From CALLVY01 sp937899855 (GTDB lineage Bacteria; Bacteroidota; Bacteroidia; Chitinophagales; Saprospiraceae), in contig JBCBQC010000037.1 in the NCBI GenBank assembly GCA_039820405.1, positions 1 through 57,236 of the forward strand: DNA of 57,236 nucleotides, written 5' to 3'. The position numbers and the translations under genes were made by a program. Numbering within the stretch: position 1 is the stretch's first letter; the number at the start of each line of letters is the position of its first letter. Positions 16,147-24,343 of this stretch are shown here, piece by piece. The notes beneath the pieces are model-generated. The model was given only the letters and a program-made list of their open reading frames with translations. It was not told where the DNA came from and did not search any database.

Positions 16147-17620
16147 TCATCGTCCGCTTGACGGATTGCTGCCAGCCTTTATACAATTTGTTTCTTTCGC
16201 GAGGAGCCATTTGCGCCGTAAAGCTTTGGTCCAAGTACCAATTGTTTTCCAGGTCCTTGCGTTTCCAGAAACCCACCGCTAAGCCCGCGAGGTACGCGGC
16301 ACCGAGCGCCGTGGTTTCGATGATGCGGGGCCGCTGTACTTCCGTCCCCAGAATATCGGCTTGAAACTGCATCAGTAGGTTATTGGCACTGGCACCGCCA
16401 TCGACGCGCAGGGCCTTGAGTTTGACTTTGGAATTTTTTTCCATCGCACCGAGTACGTCCCGAGTTTGGTAGGCCAGGGATTCGAGGGTGGCGCGGATCA
16501 GGTGGTATTTGGTGGTGCCACGGGTGAGCCCAAAGATGGCGCCCCGCGCGTACATGTCCCAGTAGGGAGCGCCCAAGCCCGCAAAGGCGGGAACGACGTA
16601 GACCCCATCGGTAGAAGGGACCTTCATGGCGTAAAATTCAGAGTCCGGGGATTCGTCGATGATCTTTAAACCATCTCGCAACCACTGGATGGCCGCGCCG
16701 GCAATAAAGACGCTACCCTCCAGGGCGTAGGTGATCTTTCCATCAATACCCCAAGCGATGGTCGTAAGTAAACCCTGCCGCGAGGTGACGGGTTTGGAGC
16801 CCGTATTCATCAGCATAAAACAGCCCGTCCCGTAAGTATTCTTGGCCATCCCTTCGCTGTAACAGGCTTGCCCAAATAGGGCCGCTTGTTGGTCACCAGC
16901 GATTCCCGCAATGGGGATGGCCGCCCCCAATAAGCCGGGGTCGCAGTGGCCGTATACTTCACTGGAATTGCGAACTTCGGGCAGGACCGATTCGGGAATA
17001 TTGAGCTCCCGAAGCAATTTGCTGTCCCAGGCCAGTTTGCGGATGTTGTACAACATGGTCCGGGAGGCGTTGGTATAGTCCGTAATGTGGGCCTGACCAC
17101 CGGTGAGTTTCCACACCAACCAACTGTCGATGGTCCCAAAAAGCAGGTCGCCACGATTTGCTCTTTTGCGGGCCCCGGGTACCTTATCGAGCAACCACTT
17201 GAGCTTGGTTCCCGAGAAGTAAGCGTCGACCACCAAGCCGGTGCTCTTGCGGATGTGGGGGGCCCAACCGTCCGCGGTGAGTTTTTTGCAAATGGGGGCC
17301 GTCCGCCGGTCTTGCCAGACAATGGCGTTGTAGATCGGATCGCCGGTGTGGCGATCCCAGACCACCGTCGTTTCCCGCTGGTTGGTGATGCCAATGGCGG
17401 CGATATCGCGGGCGGCTACCCGGTGCTTGGCGAGTACGGACCGGGCGACTTCCAGTTGGCTCGACCAAATTTCTTGAGCGTTGTGTTCTACCCAACCCGG
17501 TTGGGGAAAAATTTGGGTAAACTCCTTTTGGGCCATGCCCTGAATCGTTCCCGCCGCATCAAAAAGGATGGCCCGGGAGCTGGTCGTTCCCTGGTCAAGT
17601 GCTAGGATGTATTTTGCCAT
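16139..17620 (-). CDS. glpK: Glycerol kinase
   Basis: This cytoplasmic enzyme phosphorylates glycerol to sn-glycerol-3-phosphate, feeding glycolysis and phospholipid synthesis. The 493-residue protein begins with the phosphate-1 motif ALDQGTTSSRAILFD. It carries WSSQ and the substrate residues in TNQRETTVVWD, FGTIDSWLVWKLTGG and AGDQQAALFGQ, and the late block GGASANNLLMQFQADILG. I use the ATG at 17620; in-frame starts at 17629 and 17650 would add 3 or 10 residues. No glpF or glpD lies next to it. It heads the tightly packed minus-strand run glpK-mnmH-selD-dppB-FGE-like. Confidence 0.95.
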   Translation of the reverse strand: MAKYILALDQGTTSSRAILFDAAGTIQGMAQKEFTQIFPQPGWVEHNAQEIWSSQLEVARSVLAKHRVAARDIAAIGITNQRETTVVWDRHTGDPIYNAIVWQDRRTAPICKKLTADGWAPHIRKSTGLVVDAYFSGTKLKWLLDKVPGARKRANRGDLLFGTIDSWLVWKLTGGQAHITDYTNASRTMLYNIRKLAWDSKLLRELNIPESVLPEVRNSSEVYGHCDPGLLGAAIPIAGIAGDQQAALFGQACYSEGMAKNTYGTGCFMLMNTGSKPVTSRQGLLTTIAWGIDGKITYALEGSVFIAGAAIQWLRDGLKIIDESPDSEFYAMKVPSTDGVYVVPAFAGLGAPYWDMYARGAIFGLTRGTTKYHLIRATLESLAYQTRDVLGAMEKNSKVKLKALRVDGGASANNLLMQFQADILGTEVQRPRIIETTALGAAYLAGLAVGFWKRKDLENNWYLDQSFTAQMAPRERNKLYKGWQQSVKRTMSE

Positions 17621-17744
17621 ATTCGCCATTTTGTGGCCTAATATAGTCAATTTATTCGCAACTTAGCGGCGCGGCGATTTGTTACCATCCAAACCATTTA
17701 ATATGTCAGTATCTACACCAAGCCCCACGACGACTAGCCCTACC

Positions 17745-19343
17745 ATGCACACCACCAAAATCGCATTTTCGCAAGTCCCTCAGCTGTCCAAAAAGGATCA
17801 GGCCTACGCCGCGCTCGACCCCCAACTGCGGCCATTTTACCGCTACTCCCCCACCCTCGAAAGTTTTGCCCAAGCCCTAAAGGACAAAGCCCAAGACCCC
17901 ATCGACCGCGAGCTGCTGGTCACTGTACTACAAGACCAGTACGCCACCCTACCCCTGGGTGCCGAACTGACCCACAACATCGCCAAATTGCGCGACGAAC
18001 GGACCTTTACCCTCACCACCGCCCATCAACCCAGTCTGTTTACCGGACCCCTCTACTATATCTACAAAATCATCAGCACGATCAATCTGGCGGAGCGGCT
18101 GCGGGAAGCCTATCCCGATTACCATTTCGTTCCGGTTTTCGTGACGGGGGGAGAAGATCACGATTTTGAAGAGGCCAACCACGCCCGGGTATTTGGTCGC
18201 CTAATACAATGGCAAACGGAGCAACGTGGTTCGGTAGGCGCTATGACAACCGAGGGTTTGGAACCGGTATTGAACGAACTGGAGGAATCCTTGGGAACGG
18301 GAGAGCATGCGGATTTTATTCGCCAAAGAGTCATTCAACCCTACCGGGAATACGATCGCTACTCCACCGCTACCATCGCCATGGTCCACCACCTGTTTGG
18401 CGATCGAGGTTTGGTGGTGCTCAATATGAACGAACCACGTTTGAAGCGCGCCTTTTTGCCGCATCTGCGAACGGAATTGTTCGAACAAGCTTCCGAGGCT
18501 TTGGTCCAGGAAACGGTGGAGGCGCTTACGGAAGCGGGTTTTAAGCCCCAGGCTACTCCCCGGCGTATCAATCTGTTTTACCTGCGCGCCCAACTGCGCG
18601 AACGCATCGTGGAAGAGGAGGGGCAGTTTCGGGTACTAAATACGGATTATCGCTTTACTAGAGCGGAAATGCTGGCGGAGTTGGAAGCCCATCCGGAGCG
18701 CTTTAGCCCCAACGTTGTGATGCGGCCCCTGTACCAGGAAAGCATTCTTCCCAACCTCGCCTACATTGGCGGTGGGGGCGAGCTGGCTTACTGGATGGAG
18801 CGCCAACGGCAATTCGACCATTTTGGCCTCAACTTCCCCATCCTGATTCGTCGCAACTCTGCGCTGTGGATGGACAAGAGCGTCGCCAAGAGACGGGAAA
18901 AATTGGGCTTTGGCATCGAAGAATTATTTGAGGATACGGAGGAGCTGGTCAAACGCTACGTGCAACGCCACGCGGGAGAGTCCCTCGACTTTTCGGAACA
19001 ACATCAGCAATTGGTCGCGCTTTTTGCCGCTTACCAACGGAGCGCCAAACAAGTGGATCCGAGTCTGGAAAAAACCGTACTGGCCGAACGCGCCAAACAG
19101 GAAAAAGCCCTCGGCCAATTGGAGGGCCGCCTGCACCGAGCGGAAAAACAAAAACACGATACCGCCCTCAAGCAATTGCGCAGCCTGCGCGAAAAACTTT
19201 TCCCAGACAACGGCTTGCAGGAGCGTCACGATAATTTTATCGGCTACTACCTCAAACACGGCCCCGCCTTCTTCGACCACCTATACGATAAGCTCGACCC
19301 ACTCGACAAACGTTTTGTGATCATCGAAGATCAGCCCGATTAG
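17745..19343 (+). CDS. bshC: Bacillithiol biosynthesis cysteine-adding enzyme BshC
   Basis: BshC performs the last step of bacillithiol synthesis, joining cysteine to glucosaminyl-malate. The 532-residue protein shows the family blocks LTTAHQPSLFTGPLYYIYKI, PVFVTGGEDHDFEEANH, RNSALWMDK and, in the C-terminal part, a long coiled-coil region (about residues 435-490, KQEKALGQLEGRLHRAEKQK). The start MHTTKIAFSQVPQ at 17745 best matches the family N-terminus; in-frame ATGs at 17703 and 17679 would add 14 or 22 low-complexity residues. It diverges from glpK. The bacillithiol-linked YtxJ protein is encoded 21 kb away, consistent with a bacillithiol-using cell. Confidence 0.93.
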   Translation: MHTTKIAFSQVPQLSKKDQAYAALDPQLRPFYRYSPTLESFAQALKDKAQDPIDRELLVTVLQDQYATLPLGAELTHNIAKLRDERTFTLTTAHQPSLFTGPLYYIYKIISTINLAERLREAYPDYHFVPVFVTGGEDHDFEEANHARVFGRLIQWQTEQRGSVGAMTTEGLEPVLNELEESLGTGEHADFIRQRVIQPYREYDRYSTATIAMVHHLFGDRGLVVLNMNEPRLKRAFLPHLRTELFEQASEALVQETVEALTEAGFKPQATPRRINLFYLRAQLRERIVEEEGQFRVLNTDYRFTRAEMLAELEAHPERFSPNVVMRPLYQESILPNLAYIGGGGELAYWMERQRQFDHFGLNFPILIRRNSALWMDKSVAKRREKLGFGIEELFEDTEELVKRYVQRHAGESLDFSEQHQQLVALFAAYQRSAKQVDPSLEKTVLAERAKQEKALGQLEGRLHRAEKQKHDTALKQLRSLREKLFPDNGLQERHDNFIGYYLKHGPAFFDHLYDKLDPLDKRFVIIEDQPD

Positions 19344-19502
19344 CAATGCGTATGGCGAGTTGCACGCGCCAGAGCTACCCAAGCGCCTGCCCCCTCCCAG
19401 AGGCGAATCGATGCTATTGGTCGGTAAAAAGGAAAAGTTTCGATTCAAAAAGGGCAATGCCTTCTGAAAATACGATGCCTTAAGGCTTGGAATGGAGACG
19501 GC

Positions 19503-20339
19503 CTAGAACAAGCGCAGCAATTCTCCAACGCGGGTCTTCAAATCTTTACGGTCCACGATAAAGTCGAGGAAGCCGTGATCGAGCAGGAATTCGGAGGTCT
19601 GGAAGCCCTCGGGAAGGTCCTTTTTGATCGTCTCTTTGATGACGCGAGGACCAGCAAAACCGATAAGGGCCTCGGGTTCGGCAAAGTTGATATCGCCCAA
19701 CATGGCGAAGGACGCCGTCACCCCTCCCGTCGTGGGATCGGTCATGAACGAAAAGTAAGGGACACCGGCCTTGGCCAGTTGACTCAGCTTGGCCGAGGTT
19801 TTGGCCATTTGCATCAGAGAAAAAGCCGATTCCATCATGCGCGCCCCACCGGACTTGGAGATGATCATCAGGGGCGTCCGTTCCGTCAGGGCGTAGTCAA
19901 TGGCGCGGGCGATCTTCTCCCCCACCACCGAGCCCATCGACCCACCGATAAAGGAAAAATCCATGGCCGCCACTACGAGCGGTTTTTCTTCCACCGTTCC
20001 TATCGCCACCGAGAGGGCATCGTCGAGGTCGGTTTTCTTACGGGCCGCTTCGAGGCGGTCTTTATAGGGTTTTAGGTCGGTGAATTCGAGAAAGTCTTCG
20101 GATTGGATATCAGTGGCGATTTCGGTATACTCGCCATCGAAAAGCAGATCAAAGTAATCGTGCGAACCGATGCGGATGTGGTAATTGCACCGCGTGCACT
20201 TGTGAAAGTTTTCCCGTACCTCCTTGAGCGTGCTGGCTGCCTTACAGCGCTGGCATTTGTACCAAAGCCCATCGGGGGCCTCTTTCTTATCCTTGGTGGA
20301 AGTGATGATGCCATCTTTAAGCCGCTTAAACCATCCCAT
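19503..20339 (-). CDS. accD: Acetyl-CoA carboxylase carboxyltransferase subunit beta
   Basis: AccD is the beta subunit of the carboxyltransferase that makes malonyl-CoA in fatty acid synthesis; it works with AccA, which is not in this window. The 278-residue protein has the N-terminal zinc ribbon with C29, C32, C48 and C51 (KCQRC and KCTRCNYH), then the crotonase-like carboxyltransferase fold with GGSMGSVVGEKIARA, SGGARMMES and DPTTGGVTASFAMLGD. Length is normal. The start MGWFKRLKDG at 20339 is the typical opening. The 137-base gap to hemE is AT-rich. Confidence 0.96.
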   Translation of the reverse strand: MGWFKRLKDGIITSTKDKKEAPDGLWYKCQRCKAASTLKEVRENFHKCTRCNYHIRIGSHDYFDLLFDGEYTEIATDIQSEDFLEFTDLKPYKDRLEAARKKTDLDDALSVAIGTVEEKPLVVAAMDFSFIGGSMGSVVGEKIARAIDYALTERTPLMIISKSGGARMMESAFSLMQMAKTSAKLSQLAKAGVPYFSFMTDPTTGGVTASFAMLGDINFAEPEALIGFAGPRVIKETIKKDLPEGFQTSEFLLDHGFLDFIVDRKDLKTRVGELLRLF

Positions 20340-20476
20340 AGACGTCTGTTTTTAGCTTGGTTTTCTACTGGTTGCTCTCTAGCAGCGCTAAAGGTACTAA
20401 TCAAAACTCAATTTACTAAAAAATATTTTTCGTATGCTTCGCTGATTTTTTGCATAAAAAATTGACTATCAATCCC

Positions 20477-21511
20477 TTAAGAGGAGTAACGATAGTTTTT
20501 GACCGTCTCCACAAAGCAGCGAACGTTGTCCAAGGGGGTGTCGGGGTAAACACCGTGTCCCAAGTTGGCGATCTGATGGCCACCAAAATCATTTAACATT
20601 GTGGTGGTGAGATGCTGAATATCAGCTTCTTGCGCGTACAAGGCGCAAGGATCCAAGTTGCCTTGTACCACTTGCTCGGGACCCAATAATTGACGGGCGG
20701 CGGGTGCAGTAATATTCCAATCCAAACCGACGACATTGGCTCCCATTTCGGCCAGGGCGGGCCAGGCGTGCGCCGCTCCCCGCGCGAAGAGAATCAGTAG
20801 GTCATCGGCCAGCGCAGTGCGAATCTGGCGGAGGTAGGGCAGGGCAAATTCGCGGTACTGGGCGGGGCTGAGGATGCCAGCCCAGGAATCAAACACCTGT
20901 AGGATATCGGCTCCCGCCTGGCGTTTGAGTCGCAGGTAAGCGATGGTGGTGTCGGTGATTTTTTGGAGCAATTCGTGGGCCAGGGCGGGTTGGGTGTAAA
21001 GCAACTTTTTGGCCTTGGAAAAGGTCTTGCTACCGCTGCCTTCCACCATGTAGGCGAAAATGGTCCAGGGCGCTCCGGCAAAGCCAATGAGGGGAATGCG
21101 GTTTTGCAACTGCGCCTTGGTGAGGCGCAGGGCTTCGTAGACGTACTCCAGGTGCTGTGCCGCCGTGGCTCCCGAACGCAAATCCGCCAGGTCCGCAGCC
21201 GTTTGAACGGTCCGAGGAAACAAGGGGCCACGTTTTTCTACCATGTCGTAATCCAGGCCCATGGCTTCGGGAATAACCAGGATATCGGAGAAAATAATGG
21301 CGGCGTCGACGTCGAGCTCGTCGACGGGTTGGAGGGTAACCTCCGCCGCCAGGGCGGGGTTGCTGACGAGGGCCTTAAAACCGGCTACGCTGGCGCGGAG
21401 TTCGCGGTACTGTGGCAGGATTCGCCCGGCTTGTCGCATCAGCCACACCGGGGGGCGTTCTACCTTTTCGCCACGCGCAACGCGCAAGAGGAGATCATTT
21501 TCGATTTTCAT
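20477..21511 (-). CDS. hemE: Uroporphyrinogen decarboxylase
   Basis: HemE removes four carboxyl groups from uroporphyrinogen III to give coproporphyrinogen III in heme synthesis. The 344-residue protein shows the two family signatures, PPVWLMRQAGRILPQYRE near the start and IGFAGAPWTIFAYMVEGSGS near residue 145. It also has the conserved FSDILVIPEAMG and, near the end, NLGHGVYPDTP. Length matches the family. Other heme genes are not adjacent. Its upstream region contains the terminator of the preceding AP2 gene, so it probably has its own promoter, although I see no exact -7 box. Confidence 0.96.
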   Translation of the reverse strand: MKIENDLLLRVARGEKVERPPVWLMRQAGRILPQYRELRASVAGFKALVSNPALAAEVTLQPVDELDVDAAIIFSDILVIPEAMGLDYDMVEKRGPLFPRTVQTAADLADLRSGATAAQHLEYVYEALRLTKAQLQNRIPLIGFAGAPWTIFAYMVEGSGSKTFSKAKKLLYTQPALAHELLQKITDTTIAYLRLKRQAGADILQVFDSWAGILSPAQYREFALPYLRQIRTALADDLLILFARGAAHAWPALAEMGANVVGLDWNITAPAARQLLGPEQVVQGNLDPCALYAQEADIQHLTTTMLNDFGGHQIANLGHGVYPDTPLDNVRCFVETVKNYRYSS

Positions 21512-21582
21512 GGCGCAATGATAATGGAGAAGTGCAAGCTTTGGGGGAGAATTCAGCTATCTTGACCAGAATTTTACCTAAA

Positions 21583-21620
21583 AATGCTCCATTCCCAGTG
21601 ACACTCGGGGATGGAGCATT
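21583..21620 (-). terminator. Hairpin terminator after the HNH/AP2 gene
   Basis: AATGCTCCATTCCC (21583-21596) pairs with GGGGATGGAGCATT (21607-21620) over 14 positions with one G-T pair and a 10-base loop. On the minus strand the stem is followed by a T-run (ATTTTTAGG), as expected for intrinsic termination of the gene ending at 21647. Confidence 0.7.
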
Positions 21621-21646
21621 CCAGTACACCACAAGAACGGCGAATT

Positions 21647-22219
21647 TTACTTTTTCTTACCGCCCTTGCCTTTGGTTTCTTCTTCGGGTTTTCTGATGAT
21701 ATTGATCTTGCCATCCTCACCGTAAAGCTCCCGTGACTTTTTGTTGTAAGCCAGTGCAGCTTCTTCAGCCGTAGCAAACATGCCAATGTGTACGGATTTG
21801 CGGTTGATGGAGATCACCGCACGGTAGCGGTTGTTTTCTTTATACACGCCGGTATACCCACATTTGCTCGAAGTCTTGCGTTGGCGACTAGCCACCGAGC
21901 GCGAGCGCCAAACGATGTTTTCCAATCGGCAATCGAGTTTGTTTCCGTTGCGCGCACCAACGAGATTTTTCTCTTTGGTTCGCTCGTCGGGTAAAAACTT
22001 CTCCGCGATAAGTTTGTGCAAATAGATGGTTTCCGTTTTGTAGCCTCCCCCAGCTTTGGGCCAGGTTTTTTGGAAAACCCCACAGCCGCTGGAATGGCGA
22101 CGCAGATTGTTGATGAAATCAACTTTTACAAGGTAGGGATCGTTTGTAAGGTATTCATAGACCTTATCGTCCAACAACACGTGGTCATCGGCGTTTTTAA
22201 GTTTGACTTTGTATAACAC
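21647..22219 (-). CDS. HNH-type/AP2-domain DNA-binding protein, catalytic histidine apparently lost
   Basis: This is a 190-residue protein resembling HNH homing endonucleases with an AP2 domain. An HNH_3-like part runs from about residue 65 to 105 (YLHKLIAEKF, NGNKLDCRLENIVW). An AP2/ERF-type DNA-binding domain runs from about 117 to 175 (GYTGVY, AVISINRKSVHIGMFATAEE, AALAYN). The position of the first conserved histidine of the nuclease motif (usually N-H-x-D-G-N) reads G88-A89-R90-N91-G92, so cutting activity is doubtful. The tail is charged (EEETKGKGGKKK). Translation starts with GTG at 22219, because upstream codons reach a stop with no ATG. It has its own promoter, a long leader with a direct repeat, and a terminator, so it looks like a stand-alone unit. 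It may be a domesticated regulator. Confidence 0.8.
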   Translation of the reverse strand: MLYKVKLKNADDHVLLDDKVYEYLTNDPYLVKVDFINNLRRHSSGCGVFQKTWPKAGGGYKTETIYLHKLIAEKFLPDERTKEKNLVGARNGNKLDCRLENIVWRSRSVASRQRKTSSKCGYTGVYKENNRYRAVISINRKSVHIGMFATAEEAALAYNKKSRELYGEDGKINIIRKPEEETKGKGGKKK

Positions 22220-22248
22220 GCTCTCTCTAGTTTAAGTGAAGAAATAAA

Positions 22249-22282
22249 AAATCAACCATAATTTGTTATAAATCAACCATAA
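22249..22282. repeat. Two 13-bp direct repeats spaced 21 bp in the AP2 gene leader
   Basis: AAATCAACCATAA occurs at 22249-22261 and again at 22270-22282, start to start 21 bases, i.e. two helical turns. The pair lies between the -7 box (22312-22319) and the GTG start (22219) of the HNH/AP2 gene, where a repressor could act. Being the operator of that protein is my inference. Confidence 0.6.
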
Positions 22283-22311
22283 AATCACAGCTTTGAAAAG
22301 CCATAGTATAA

Positions 22312-22319
22312 CAAATATA
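22312..22319 (-). promoter_or_regulatory. -7 promoter box for the HNH/AP2 gene
   Basis: The minus strand reads TATATTTG (TAnnTTTG). A TTG lies 22 bases further upstream (22342-22344). The predicted leader is about 85-90 bases and contains the direct repeats. Confidence 0.5.
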
Positions 22320-22472
22320 GAAAAACTTTCGGAACTGGAAACAATGTGTTGGCTTTTTTTGCATTTTTTTTACTCGCTGGGGCCAGCAAATTCAAAAATC
22401 TTGTTTTCTTTTGGCCCTCAAAGGCCATATTATTATCTCTAACCGGCCCGCACCGATCAAGCCATCCACCGC

Positions 22473-23525
22473 ATGCTCCCACCTGCTGACCTTCGCTACC
22501 TTCACCGCTGCTACGACCTGGCCCGCCGTGCTGGAAGCGCTGTTTACCCCAATCCTCCGGTTGGGGCCCTCTTGGTGCACCACCAAACCATCCTCAGTGA
22601 AGCCCACTACGAGCGCTACGGGGGGCCGCACGCCGAGGCCCGCTGTATCGAACAGCTTTCCCCTTCCCAGCGCCAACTGCTCCCCCACTCCACCCTCTAC
22701 GTCTCCCTGGAGCCCAGCTCCCACCATGACCAAACACCCCCCGGTGTCGATCTCCTCCTCCAGCACCGGATTCCCCGTGTCGTAGTGGGTACGATCGACC
22801 CCAATCCCTTGGTGGCGGGTAGGGGGATCGCGCGCTTGCGCGCGGCGGGGGTCATGGTGGTCGTCGCTCCCGATCCTCGCCCAGCCCTGCACCTGCTCGG
22901 CGGATTCGCCCTTCGACACCGGGAGAAACGCCCCCAAGTTCTGCTCAAGTATGCCCAATCCCACGATGGTTTTATGGGCTTACCCAACCGACCCGTTTGG
23001 CTGAGCAATGCCTACTCCAAACGCCTCGTTCACCGCTGGCGCAGCAGGATCGACGCCATCCTTATCGGAACCAATACCGCCCATTGCGACAATCCGCGAT
23101 TGACGACCCGCCTTTTCCCCGGCCCCTCCCCGCTCCGCATCGTACTCGACCGACGGAGGCGCTTGTCCCCAAAGCTCCACCTTTTTACCGATGGACATCC
23201 GACACTTTTGGTGACCGAGCGGTCCGAGTGGACGGCGCAATGGAGTGAGGTCCCTGCCGTCGAGGTATTGCATTTGCCCTTCGACCAGACCCTACTCCCC
23301 CGGCTCCTTGGCGCATTGTTGGAACGGGGGGTCGACGTCGTGATGGTGGAGGGGGGCGCCCGGTTGCTAGGCACGTTTATTGAAGCTGGGCTCTGGGATG
23401 AGGCGCGCGTTTTTACGGCTAGCGCGGCACTGGGTGGGGGAATCCCAGCTCCTTCGCTCCCCCCGCACTACCTCAGTCAGCACTTGGAATTGGCGGGAGA
23501 TCAACTCGACTACTACCGGCGCTAA
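22473..23525 (+). CDS. ribD: RibD-like riboflavin biosynthesis protein with altered deaminase zinc site
   Basis: RibD normally has a zinc-dependent deaminase half and an NADPH-dependent reductase half that act in succession on the pyrimidine intermediate of riboflavin synthesis. This 350-residue protein keeps the layout: a deaminase-like N-terminus with PNPPVG and PHAEA (H53, E55), then a reductase domain (LLKYAQSHDGFMG, WRSRIDAILIGTNTAHCDNP, VMVEGGARLLGTF). The usual zinc-ligand segment EPCxHxGxTPPC reads EPSSHHDQTPPG, so both cysteines are replaced (S82, G91). The deaminase may be inactive or use another site; the reductase looks intact. The ATG at 22473 is used. It diverges from the AP2 gene. 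Other rib genes are not nearby. Confidence 0.88.
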   Translation: MLPPADLRYLHRCYDLARRAGSAVYPNPPVGALLVHHQTILSEAHYERYGGPHAEARCIEQLSPSQRQLLPHSTLYVSLEPSSHHDQTPPGVDLLLQHRIPRVVVGTIDPNPLVAGRGIARLRAAGVMVVVAPDPRPALHLLGGFALRHREKRPQVLLKYAQSHDGFMGLPNRPVWLSNAYSKRLVHRWRSRIDAILIGTNTAHCDNPRLTTRLFPGPSPLRIVLDRRRRLSPKLHLFTDGHPTLLVTERSEWTAQWSEVPAVEVLHLPFDQTLLPRLLGALLERGVDVVMVEGGARLLGTFIEAGLWDEARVFTASAALGGGIPAPSLPPHYLSQHLELAGDQLDYYRR

Positions 23526-23626
23526 GGCCTGCATCAACAAGGCGGACCGGGGTAAAGTTGGGAGCCGCAAAGTTAAGGTGGCGTTAATAATTTATTAAAG
23601 TGAAGCGGCCACACCCTAGCAGTGCC

Positions 23627-23656
23627 TTGTTTTTTGTTCATTAGTTATTAATTTTG
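23627..23656 (+). promoter_or_regulatory. Promoter (-33/-7) for the thioredoxin-like gene
   Basis: TTG at 23627-23629, a 19-base spacer, and TAATTTTG at 23649-23656 (TAnnTTTG) fit the Bacteroidota promoter pattern. The ATG at 23711 lies 54 bases downstream. Confidence 0.5.
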
Positions 23657-23710
23657 TCCCAAGAGCAGTACGCTTACTTCGAGACTGAATTCCAGAGAAA
23701 AGTTGTAATA

Positions 23711-24319
23711 ATGAAAAAGGTTTTCGTCCCAATGATGGTTTTGGTATTTGCCCTCTCCGTGCTCTCGTTTAAGCACCACGACCACCCCGCTACCGAGCGC
23801 GCTACCGCACTGCTGGAAGCCACTCCAACCAATGAGCAAATCCGCTGGTTATCCTGGGAGGATGCCATGCAACTGCACCAACAAGACCCCCGTAAGGTTT
23901 TGGTCAACATTTACAAGACCCAGTGCAGCTGGTGCAGCTACATGGACCGTACGACCTACCGAGAAACCCACCTCATCGACTACATCAACAAGAACTTTTA
24001 CGCCGTTAAGCTCAATGCCGAACAACGGGAACCGATCGAATTTCGGGATCGAACCTACAAGTACGTGCGCTCCGATGGGAGGGGCTATCACGAATTGGCC
24101 GCCACCATGACCAGTGGCGGCTTGGGTACCCCCGGCATTGTTTTTCTCGACGAATCTTTGGAAGTGATCCAGCCCATCACCGGGTACAAGGATCCCGATA
24201 GCTTTGAAAAGATCATCACTTATTTTGGTGAAAACCAATACCTCAATACCCCCTGGGACATCTACCGCAGCAGCTACATTCCCATGAACAGCACCCAACT
24301 CCTTAAGGGACGAGAATAG
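23711..24319 (+). CDS. Exported thioredoxin-like protein (Thioredoxin_7/SoxW-like)
   Basis: This is a 202-residue protein with an N-terminal signal segment (MKKVFVPMMVLVFALSVLSF) and a thioredoxin-fold domain. The redox motif is C72-S-W-C75 in NIYKTQCSWCSYMD, a CxxC seen in the DUF255/Thioredoxin_7 group rather than in classical thioredoxin. The cis-proline region is probably GLGTPGIVFLD. It probably acts on thiols in the periplasm; its partner is unknown. I start at the ATG at 23711, just before the signal peptide; an upstream in-frame ATG at 23654 overlaps the promoter. It converges on the nuclease gene with 24 bases between stops. Confidence 0.8.
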   Translation: MKKVFVPMMVLVFALSVLSFKHHDHPATERATALLEATPTNEQIRWLSWEDAMQLHQQDPRKVLVNIYKTQCSWCSYMDRTTYRETHLIDYINKNFYAVKLNAEQREPIEFRDRTYKYVRSDGRGYHELAATMTSGGLGTPGIVFLDESLEVIQPITGYKDPDSFEKIITYFGENQYLNTPWDIYRSSYIPMNSTQLLKGRE

Positions 24320-24343
24320 CACCAGCATCAGCATTTTATCTTC

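Noticed and set aside
21647..22219. The HNH/AP2 gene as part of an intron or intein
   Set aside because: It is a separate transcription unit with its own terminator between two intact genes (hemE and ribD).
22249..22282. The two 13-bp repeats as a start of a CRISPR array
   Set aside because: There are only two copies, the spacer is 8 bases and no cas gene is present; an operator is a better explanation.
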